Origin: Candidatus Tenderia sp.
Lineage (GTDB): Bacteria > Pseudomonadota > Gammaproteobacteria > Tenderiales > Tenderiaceae
DNA: 9,539 bases
Assembly: GCA_030148045.1 (NCBI GenBank)
Contig: JASBUE010000054.1
Span: 1 to 9,539 of the forward strand
Reading direction: 5' to 3'
A program made the translations under genes and the position numbers. Shown here piece by piece: positions 1 to 5,230 of the stretch. The notes beneath the pieces are model-generated. The model searched no databases. It worked only from the letters and a program-made list of their open reading frames with translations, and was not told where the DNA came from. Position 1 is the stretch's first letter. Each line of letters starts with the position of its first letter.

Positions 1-1242
1 GGCGCGGCGTATCTCTTCAGCGTCGTTGCCGTGATGGCGCCGGGCATTTTTCCGGAGGGTTTCCGCGACGCGGAGGGCAACGTCGGCGTCTATTTCGAGG
101 CCGGCGCGGTGATCGTCGTGCTCGTCCTTCTCGGCCAGATCCTCGAGCTCGGCGCGCGCGAGAAGACCGGGGACGCGATCCGGGCGCTTCTCGACCTCAG
201 CGCCAAGACCGCGCGGGTGATCCGGCCCGACGGGCGCGAGGAGGAGATCGCGCTCGAGGCGGTGCAGGTCGGCGACCGGTTGCGCGTGCGGCCCGGCGAG
301 AAGGTGCCGGTGGACGGCGAGGTGCTGGAGGGCGACAGCAGCGTGGATGACTCCATGGTCACCGGCGAACCGATGCCGGTGCATAAGAGCGCCGGCGAAC
401 GGCTCATCGGTGCTACCGTCAACGGCACCGGCGGCCTGTTGATGAAAGCGGAAAAGGTGGGTGCCGACACCCTGCTGGCGCAGATTGTCCAGATGGTGGC
501 CGAGGCCCAGCGTTCCCGCGCCCCGATCCAGAAACTGGTGGATATCGTCTCCGGCTATTTCGTGCCGGCGGTGGTGGTCATCGCCATTATTACCTTCATC
601 GTCTGGAACGTCTGGGGGCCGGAACCGAAGCTGGCACATGCCGTGATCAATGCCGTGGCGGTGCTGATCATCGCCTGTCCCTGTGCCCTGGGGTTGGCGA
701 CGCCCATGTCGATCATGGTGGGCACGGGGCGCGGCGCCATGATGGGCGTGCTGTTCAAGAACGCCGAGGCGCTGGAAGAGCTGCGCAAGGTCGATACCCT
801 GGTGGTGGACAAGACCGGCACGCTCACCGAGGGCCATCCCGAGCTGGTCAGCGTGACAGCGGCGCAAGGCTTCGAGGAAACCGAGATCGTGCGCCTGGCG
901 GCGAGCATTGAAAAATCCAGCGAGCACCCGCTGGCCGCCGCCATCGTGCGCGGCGCCGAAAAGCGCCATGTTGAACCGGCGCCGTCGAACGATTTTCAAT
1001 CGCTGACCGGCAAGGGGGTCACCGGTGTGGTGGACGGCCGTAAGGTCGCTCTGGGCAACATCAAGCTGCTGGAGGATCTCGGCATCGATGCGGGGGATTT
1101 GCCGCAGCAGGCCGATGCCGGCCGGGCCCAGGGGCAGACCGTGATGTTTCTGGCCGTGGACGGCCAGGCCGCCGGCCTGATCGGGGTGGCCGATCCGGTC
1201 AAGGAGACCACCCCGGAGGCGATCCGCTTTTTACACGAGTAA
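1..1242 (+). CDS. copA: Cu+-exporting P1B-type ATPase, central part (5' cut by window edge; ends at premature stop)
   Basis: This is the larger part of a copper-translocating P-type ATPase that pumps Cu+ out of the cytoplasm across the inner membrane using ATP. The frame is open from base 1, so the start, any metal-binding domains and the first membrane helices lie outside the window. Counting from base 1, I see the actuator-domain TGE at residues 121-123, the intramembrane copper site CPC at 226-228 (in ACPCALGLATP), the phosphorylation site DKTGT from 270, and the HP of the nucleotide-binding domain (SSEHPL) at 309-310. Translation stops at TAA 1240-1242, after FLHE. The same frame resumes at once with GIEIVMLTGDN, which is normal family sequence, so one gene has been split by a nonsense codon. 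This piece lacks the GDGxNDxP hinge and the last two helices and should not work alone. Leucine codons are mostly CTC/CTT before ~330 and mostly CTG after. Family assignment is very sure; copA rather than a silver-pump name is inferred from the motifs. Confidence 0.9.
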   Translation, partial: GAAYLFSVVAVMAPGIFPEGFRDAEGNVGVYFEAGAVIVVLVLLGQILELGAREKTGDAIRALLDLSAKTARVIRPDGREEEIALEAVQVGDRLRVRPGEKVPVDGEVLEGDSSVDDSMVTGEPMPVHKSAGERLIGATVNGTGGLLMKAEKVGADTLLAQIVQMVAEAQRSRAPIQKLVDIVSGYFVPAVVVIAIITFIVWNVWGPEPKLAHAVINAVAVLIIACPCALGLATPMSIMVGTGRGAMMGVLFKNAEALEELRKVDTLVVDKTGTLTEGHPELVSVTAAQGFEETEIVRLAASIEKSSEHPLAAAIVRGAEKRHVEPAPSNDFQSLTGKGVTGVVDGRKVALGNIKLLEDLGIDAGDLPQQADAGRAQGQTVMFLAVDGQAAGLIGVADPVKETTPEAIRFLHE

Positions 1243-1257
1243 GGTATCGAGATCGTC

Positions 1258-1746
1258 ATGCTCACCGGCGACAACCGCAAGACCGCCGAGGCGGTGGCCG
1301 GCAAGCTGGGCATCGACCAGGTGCAGGCCGAGGTGCTGCCGGATCAGAAGGCCTCGATCGTCAAGCAACTGCAGGCCGAGGGCAAGGTGGTGGCCATGGC
1401 CGGCGACGGCATCAACGACGCACCGGCATTGGCCCAGGCCCAGGTGGGTATCGCCATGGGCACCGGCACCGACGTGGCCATGGAGAGCGCCGGTGTCACT
1501 TTGGTCAAGGGCGACCTGCGCGGTATCGTGCGCGCGCGGCGCCTGTCCCGCGCCACCATGCGCAACATCCGTCAGAACCTGTTTTTCGCCTTTATCTATA
1601 ACTCACTGGGGGTGCCGGTGGCGGCCGGGGTGTTGTATCCCTTCTTCGGCCTGCTGTTGTCGCCCATCATTGCCGCCGCGGCCATGAGCTTCAGCTCGGT
1701 GTCGGTGATCACCAATGCCTCGCGCCTGCGGCGCGTCAGTCTGTGA
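1258..1746 (+). CDS. copA: Cu+-exporting P1B-type ATPase, C-terminal part (after premature stop)
   Basis: This is the C-terminal 162 residues of the same copper ATPase, in the same frame as the upstream piece and separated from it by the TAA and four sense codons. From ATG 1258 it contains TGDN at residues 3-6, the P-domain hinge GDGINDAP from residue 49, the YN pair of the seventh membrane helix at 114-115, and M143 with SS 146-147 in the last helix. The YN and MxxSS residues are the Cu+-site signatures of the P1B-1 subgroup, which supports copper (or silver) rather than zinc as substrate. The boundary is simply the first ATG after the stop. I see no clear ribosome-binding site, so separate translation of this fragment is doubtful. 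If the TAA is a sequencing error, read both pieces as one CDS ending at 1746. The small DUF2933 gene follows with a possible 4-base overlap. Confidence 0.88.
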   Translation: MLTGDNRKTAEAVAGKLGIDQVQAEVLPDQKASIVKQLQAEGKVVAMAGDGINDAPALAQAQVGIAMGTGTDVAMESAGVTLVKGDLRGIVRARRLSRATMRNIRQNLFFAFIYNSLGVPVAAGVLYPFFGLLLSPIIAAAAMSFSSVSVITNASRLRRVSL

Positions 1747-1961
1747 ACGGGATGAATATGGACGCCGGACAAAAAGTGCCATGGTGGCGTTCGCGCGGCG
1801 GGATCGCGCTGCTCGGCTTTGTCGCGGTGGCGGGGGTTTTCCTGTTCGGCGAACATCGCCTCCATGCACTGGGGTGGCTGCCGTGGCTGATCCTGCTCGC
1901 CTGCCCCTTGCTACATCTGTTCATGCACGGTGGCCACGGCGAAGAGCACAAACATGACTGA
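1743..1961 (+). CDS. DUF2933-type small membrane protein of copper cluster
   Basis: A 72-residue (or slightly shorter) protein with two hydrophobic segments, about residues 21-36 and 44-60. It carries the motif WWRSRGGIALL before the first and LLACPLLHLFMHGGHG at the end of the second, then a His-rich tail (HGEEHKHD). This pattern matches the DUF2933 family as I know it; such proteins commonly sit beside heavy-metal P-type ATPases. The role is unknown. The His-rich tail could bind metal, but that is inference. The start is uncertain: GTG 1743 gives a 4-base GTGA overlap with the ATPase stop but has no ribosome-binding site, while ATG 1752 and ATG 1758 (preceded by GGGA) are good alternatives. 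The end overlaps the next gene by 8 bases, so all three genes probably form one transcript. Confidence 0.8.
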   Translation: MNGMNMDAGQKVPWWRSRGGIALLGFVAVAGVFLFGEHRLHALGWLPWLILLACPLLHLFMHGGHGEEHKHD

Positions 1962-2616
1962 CGCCGCGCCCGCCTACGGCCTGTGGTCGCTGGTGATCAT
2001 CAACTCGGCGATCTTCATCTTCTTCGCCTTCAGTTTTTTCAGGCCGCAAACCAAACGCGACTGGCGTTCCTTCGGTGCCTTCTCCGCCTTCCTGGTGGCG
2101 CTGTTCACCGAGATGTACGGTTTTCCGCTGACGATCTACTTTCTCTCCGGCTGGCTGCAGAGCAATTATCCGCAGGTGGACTGGCTCTCCCACGACGCCG
2201 GCCACCTGCTGGAGATGCTGTTCGGCTGGCAGGCCAATCCCCACTGGGGACCGTTTCATATCCTGAGCATGCTGTTCATCGGCGCCGGTTTCTGGCTGCT
2301 CGCCGCCGCCTGGCGGGTGCTGTATAACGCTCAGAAGAGAGGCACCCTGGCGACCGAAGGGCCGTATGCCCGTGTTCGTCATCCTCAGTACATCGGCTTC
2401 GTCCTGATCATGTTCGGCTTCCTGCTGCAGTGGCCGACCATCCTGACGCTGCTGATGTTCCCCGTGCTGGTCTACATGTATCTCAGGCTGGCGCGTCACG
2501 AGGAGAAGGAGGTAAGGGCGGAGTTCGGTGCCGTCTACGACCGCTATGCCGCGCGCACGCCGGCATTTCTGCCGCGGCTGCGATTTCGCGACCAAGACAG
2601 GGTGAAGCGGGAATGA
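1954..2616 (+). CDS. ICMT/PEMT-like integral membrane methyltransferase
   Basis: A 220-residue inner-membrane protein with about five hydrophobic segments. The C-terminal half has the signature of the isoprenylcysteine carboxyl methyltransferase / phospholipid methyltransferase superfamily: GPYARVRHPQYIGF at residues 136-149, a hydrophobic hairpin, then RHEEKE (Glu 183-184) and YDRYAARTPAFLPRL. In the family these residues form the S-adenosylmethionine pocket. The substrate cannot be read from sequence; bacterial members act on membrane lipids or small hydrophobic molecules, or are uncharacterised. An in-frame GTG at 1930 exists, but I chose ATG 1954 because GAAGAG lies 8 bases upstream and the start overlaps the DUF2933 stop by 8 bases (ATGACTGA), a layout typical of translational coupling. 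The link to the copper ATPase suggests membrane-lipid adjustment under metal stress, which is inference only. Confidence 0.85.
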   Translation: MTDAAPAYGLWSLVIINSAIFIFFAFSFFRPQTKRDWRSFGAFSAFLVALFTEMYGFPLTIYFLSGWLQSNYPQVDWLSHDAGHLLEMLFGWQANPHWGPFHILSMLFIGAGFWLLAAAWRVLYNAQKRGTLATEGPYARVRHPQYIGFVLIMFGFLLQWPTILTLLMFPVLVYMYLRLARHEEKEVRAEFGAVYDRYAARTPAFLPRLRFRDQDRVKRE

Positions 2617-2666
2617 TCATGGGCGAACAACGCCGCAAAGAGCCGAACAAAGAGCGCGCCCGGTAA
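2613..2666 (+). CDS. possible mini-ORF, 15-17 residues
   Basis: A 17-codon reading frame (or 15 codons from ATG 2619) begins with an ATGA overlap on the methyltransferase stop and encodes a very polar, basic peptide, MIMGEQRRKEPNKERAR. An AAGCGGGA stretch lies just upstream and could act as a weak ribosome-binding site. Nothing about the peptide is recognisable. It may be only a chance open frame between two genes. Confidence 0.2.
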   Translation: MIMGEQRRKEPNKERAR

Positions 2667-2708
2667 ACATGTCGCCGCGTGCTGGTGGGTGTAACGGGGA
2701 GCGAGGCT

Positions 2709-3011
2709 TTGGAGCATCGATGGAAAAAACGCAGCCGGGTGTCGCTGGACGTGTTGGTCCGCTGCCGTGACGGTACCACCCTGCGTGGCAGGGCGTGTGA
2801 CCTCTCGCCGGACGGCATGTTCATCCGGCTTGCCGGACAGCCTCTATCGACGAGCGCGATGGTGGAGGTAGAGCTTCCCGGTGGCGGCTGCCTGCGTGGC
2901 CGGGTGTTGCATGCCAGGGACGCAGGCATAGGCGTCATGTTCGGCGCGCTCGGCGGCAGGGAGAGGCGCCTGCTCCGCCGGTTCCTGGCGGACGCGGCAA
3001 CGGTGGAATAA
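2709..3011 (+). CDS. PilZ domain protein (probable c-di-GMP receptor)
   Basis: A single-domain cytoplasmic PilZ protein of 100 residues. Both halves of the cyclic-di-GMP site are present: RxxxR at residues 4-8 (RWKKR) and DxSxxG at 31-36 (DLSPDG). The later strands (VEVELPGGG, RGRVLHA, GIGVMFG) and a C-terminal basic helix (RERRLLRRFL) fit the PilZ barrel. Such proteins bind c-di-GMP and act on partners controlling motility, pili or exopolysaccharide; the partner here is unknown. I place the start at TTG 2709 because GGGGAG at 2696-2701 sits 7 bases before it and because MEHRW is a usual beginning in this family. GTG 2679 or GTG 2685 would add 10 or 8 residues without a good ribosome-binding site. 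It lies 92 bases after the methyltransferase, so it could share or lack that transcript. Confidence 0.85.
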   Translation: MEHRWKKRSRVSLDVLVRCRDGTTLRGRACDLSPDGMFIRLAGQPLSTSAMVEVELPGGGCLRGRVLHARDAGIGVMFGALGGRERRLLRRFLADAATVE

Positions 3012-3355
3012 TGGCGGATCGTGAAGCGCAAGCCGGCCGCCGACGGGTTGGCCGGATTAATTTAATGCCGCCCGCGGCCGTTATATTACATCTATTAAAG
3101 AGTTAAAGCAGGGACACCATGGGCCGTTCCCCCGCAAGCAGGGCATACGGAAGCCGTTGCCGAGTTTGACGGACGCTCGGCCGGCGCGGTTTCTTTCCCG
3201 GCCTGAGCGGGGGTTATGGCGATGGCTGATATTTCACCCTGATCCGGGTGCTGTTTTACAAAGTCTTCGCTGTGCGCGCGGCGGAAAAACCGCGATCATT
3301 GACGCGGCGGAATTGACGGGCGGGCGGCGGATAAATCAGGTGCGGATCTGCATTC
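3012..3355 (+). other. gene-poor intergenic stretch after the PilZ gene
   Basis: No convincing protein gene here. It contains a CCGGCC/GGCCGG inverted repeat at 3033-3038 and 3050-3055 followed by AT-rich sequence, a weak candidate terminator for the PilZ gene. A 16-residue frame at 3119-3169 (MGRSPASRAYGSRCRV) has a good AGGGA ribosome-binding site at 3110-3114. A small CACCC/GGGTG hairpin (3235-3250) is followed by CTGTTTT. A longer TTG-started frame through this stretch has arginine-rich, protein-unlike content and I do not believe it. Confidence 0.5.
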
Positions 3356-3374
3356 CGTCATATGATTATAACTG

Positions 3375-3412
3375 TTATGCTGGCTATCTGTAATTATGTT
3401 AGCTATATGTAA
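3375..3412 (+). repeat. two tandem 19-bp imperfect direct repeats (operator-like)
   Basis: TTATGCTGGCTATCTGTAA (3375-3393) is directly followed by TTATGTTAGCTATATGTAA (3394-3412), matching at 16 of 19 positions. The second copy contains a partial dyad GTTA-N8-TAAC (3398-3413). They lie in an unusually AT-rich block in GC-rich DNA, upstream of the cytochrome-porin gene. About two helical turns of spacing would put two bound regulator molecules on one face of the DNA. This looks like a regulator-binding region, but the regulator is unknown. Confidence 0.45.
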
Positions 3413-3588
3413 CTCTAAACAAATATATAAAAAACTGTGTTCGCCGCTTGGGGCTCTGTCTTCGGAGAACTGAAAGGTGTAGATACAGGGAGAGCCCCCG
3501 GGGTGCTTGTCACGCCGGGTGGTTTGAGAAGAGGGTAGGTAGAGAGTCGTTTAGGATGATAGAGAACCTACATAATCGAGGAGACGAT
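3413..3588 (+). promoter_or_regulatory. promoter and structured 5' leader of the cytochrome-porin gene
   Basis: An AT-rich run (AAATATATAAAAAAC, 3421-3435) could hold the -10 region; no good -35 is visible, which would fit an activator-dependent promoter. Downstream, the presumed leader has two long-range stems. GGGGCTCT (3450-3457) pairs with AGAGCCCC (3491-3498) and encloses a CTTCGG mini-loop. GTAGGT (3535-3540) pairs with ACCTAC (3566-3571). The ribosome-binding site GAGGAG (3578-3583) lies 7 bases after the second stem and 5 bases before the ATG. An ATG or GTG extension of the gene into this region is open but protein-unlike. I do not recognise a known riboswitch class. Confidence 0.4.
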
Positions 3589-5091
3589 ATGCGTTCAAAT
3601 ATATCTTCTGCAATACGCCGCGTCGCGGCAACCGGGGTGCTCGGTGTCAGTGCCATCGGCATGTTTGCCATGGATATCGGCGGTGCCGAGGCGATTCCGG
3701 CCTTCGCCCGGAAATATGAGGCAAACTGCGCGCTGTGTCATACCAATGAACCGCGCCTGACGCTGTTCGGTCAGCAATTCAAGGAAAACGGTTACCAGAT
3801 GCCCGGCTCGGCCGATGGCGGCACCCAGGCCAAGCATGTCTACGAGGGCGCGCAGGGGCCGGTGGTGGTCGATGACATTTCCAAGATCATGGCGGTGCGC
3901 ATCCGCGCCGAAATCCAGCGTCCCAGCTTCAAGCAGGAAACCGGCGAGATGAAGAATGACGGCGTCCGCGAGCAGGTGGACTTCGTGGTGCCCAAGATCG
4001 TCAACCTGTTCTTCGCCGGCACGGCGCGGGAAAACCTCGGCTACTTCCTGGAGGCGGAGTACAACACACAGGAGGAAGGTTCCGCCGTCGCCTTCGAGCG
4101 GGCCTTCCTGATTTTCAGCAACCTGGGCAAGCCGGGCGTGGCCAATGTGACGGTCGGTAATTTCGATCCCTCCGGGCTCTACGCCTTCCCCACCCACCGC
4201 CAGCAGCTGGATCCCATCGGGCCCAAGGCGGAAACCAGCAGTTTTCCACCCACCATCAACCGCATTCCGCTGCTGCCGCTGGCCTTTTCCAGCAAGATGT
4301 ACGGCCTGACCAAAGGTTCGGCATTTTCAGGAGCCGAGGGCTACGCCGTTTTACCCTTCGAGCCCCTGCTCTATAACGCGCCCAACCAGACGGGGATCGC
4401 CATCCACGGCCGGCCGGGCGGTTTCGGCAGCGGCTTCCTGTACCAGGTGGGCATGGCGGTGAACGACAAGGTGAACACGGACGGGACCAAGGAGAACCGT
4501 TACGACACCTATGTCATGGGCCGTTACGACTTCATGGTCGGCGCGGCAAGCTCCCAGGTGTCGGCCTTCTATTACAATGCCCCCTACGCGGCCATCTCGA
4601 CCCTGAATATGGGCGGCACGATTGTGTACGCCGATCAGGCCACCGATATCACGCGCTGGGGGGTCGGCGCCTGCGCCCAGTGGGGCGACTGGGATGTCTA
4701 CGGCACCTATATCGCCGACTCCATCGACGCGCCGACCTGGGGCAGCAACATGATGGCGGCCAATTCGGTGTGGGAGACCGATGGCGCCGGTTTCAGCGCC
4801 GAGGCGGACTGGCGTATGAACGCCAACTGGATGCTGGGCCTGCGCTACGACTGGATGGCGCCGGGCGGTCTGGAAAAGCTGCCCATGGGCAGCAGCGAGC
4901 CGCTCAACGTGGACGCCTCCTTCCTCGCCCCGATCGTGAAGTATTATCCCAACCCCAACATCGGGCTGTTTGCGCGCGCGTACTTCAATCTCGAGAGCGA
5001 CAAGAAAAACCCCATCGGCAGCGGTGTCGACGAACACACGGCGACCAACCTCGAGAACATGCTGGCCCTGGGCGTGGACATGGCGTTCTAG
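3589..5091 (+). CDS. Cyc2-like outer-membrane monohaem cytochrome c-porin fusion
   Basis: A 500-residue secreted protein. Residues 1-35 form a signal peptide (basic RSNISSAIRR, hydrophobic core, cleavage likely after AEA). The mature protein starts IPAFARKYEANCALCHTN, with one haem c site CALCH at 47-51, then PRLTLFGQQFKENGYQ. The FAR...CxxCH...FGxxFKxxGY pattern is the N-terminal haem domain of Cyc2-type fused cytochrome-porins. The remaining ~400 residues are rich in Gly, Asn, Tyr and alternating polar/apolar stretches and end in Phe (LGVDMAF), as outer-membrane beta-barrels do. Known Cyc2 proteins oxidise Fe(II) at the cell surface and pass electrons to periplasmic carriers. Whether this one uses iron, another metal, a sulfur compound or an electrode-like donor cannot be told. 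ATG 3589 is preferred over a start at 3448 because GAGGAG precedes it by 5 bases and the signal peptide begins there. It is a single-gene unit with its own leader and a strong terminator at 5129. The fusion architecture is sure; the Cyc2 name is probable. Confidence 0.82.
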   Translation: MRSNISSAIRRVAATGVLGVSAIGMFAMDIGGAEAIPAFARKYEANCALCHTNEPRLTLFGQQFKENGYQMPGSADGGTQAKHVYEGAQGPVVVDDISKIMAVRIRAEIQRPSFKQETGEMKNDGVREQVDFVVPKIVNLFFAGTARENLGYFLEAEYNTQEEGSAVAFERAFLIFSNLGKPGVANVTVGNFDPSGLYAFPTHRQQLDPIGPKAETSSFPPTINRIPLLPLAFSSKMYGLTKGSAFSGAEGYAVLPFEPLLYNAPNQTGIAIHGRPGGFGSGFLYQVGMAVNDKVNTDGTKENRYDTYVMGRYDFMVGAASSQVSAFYYNAPYAAISTLNMGGTIVYADQATDITRWGVGACAQWGDWDVYGTYIADSIDAPTWGSNMMAANSVWETDGAGFSAEADWRMNANWMLGLRYDWMAPGGLEKLPMGSSEPLNVDASFLAPIVKYYPNPNIGLFARAYFNLESDKKNPIGSGVDEHTATNLENMLALGVDMAF

Positions 5092-5128
5092 AAACACCTG
5101 CATGGTATCAAGCAATTGGAAGAGATTT

Positions 5129-5155
5129 GCGCGGCCACCCGGCCGCGCTTTTTTT
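5129..5155 (+). terminator. intrinsic terminator of the cytochrome-porin gene
   Basis: GCGCGGCC (5129-5136), loop ACCC, GGCCGCGC (5141-5148), then seven T. A perfect 8-bp all-GC stem with an immediate T-run, 37 bases after the stop codon. Confidence 0.93.
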
Positions 5156-5169
5156 ATTACTGAGATGGA

Positions 5170-5209
5170 AATACCGGATGCCTGTCTTCCGAGACAGGCA
5201 TCCGGTATT
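5170..5209. repeat. perfect 18-bp inverted repeat with TCCG loop
   Basis: AATACCGGATGCCTGTCT (5170-5187), loop TCCG (5188-5191), then its exact reverse complement (5192-5209). It sits between the terminator above and the ribosome-binding site of the oxidoreductase gene (AGGGG, 5220-5224). Five Ts follow after ACGAA, not immediately, so it is not a standard terminator. It could be a second terminator or attenuator, a translation-controlling leader hairpin, or a mobile palindromic element. Confidence 0.8.
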
Positions 5210-5230
5210 ACGAATTTTTAGGGGTGCCCA

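Noticed and set aside
1240..1242. Programmed recoding of the stop (selenocysteine or pyrrolysine)
   Set aside because: TAA is not the codon used for either, and no family member needs a special residue at this position.
1921..2595. 224-codon minus-strand open frame
   Set aside because: Antisense to the membrane methyltransferase; very rich in Gln, Glu, Arg and Gly with no family signature.
3093..3200. c-di-GMP or other known riboswitch downstream of the PilZ gene
   Set aside because: The GCAAGCAGGG stretch looked suggestive, but the conserved core of the GEMM class is not there.
3157..3393. 78-codon + strand frame with TTG start
   Set aside because: No ribosome-binding site, no family resemblance, and it runs into the AT-rich promoter block and the tandem repeats.
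3448..3588. 47-residue N-terminal extension of the cytochrome-porin
   Set aside because: ATG 3589 has GAGGAG at the right distance and begins a normal signal peptide; the extension would bury that signal peptide and cross the leader stems.
4351..5115. 254-codon minus-strand open frame
   Set aside because: Antisense to the cytochrome-porin; low-complexity Val/Gly/His/Arg content.
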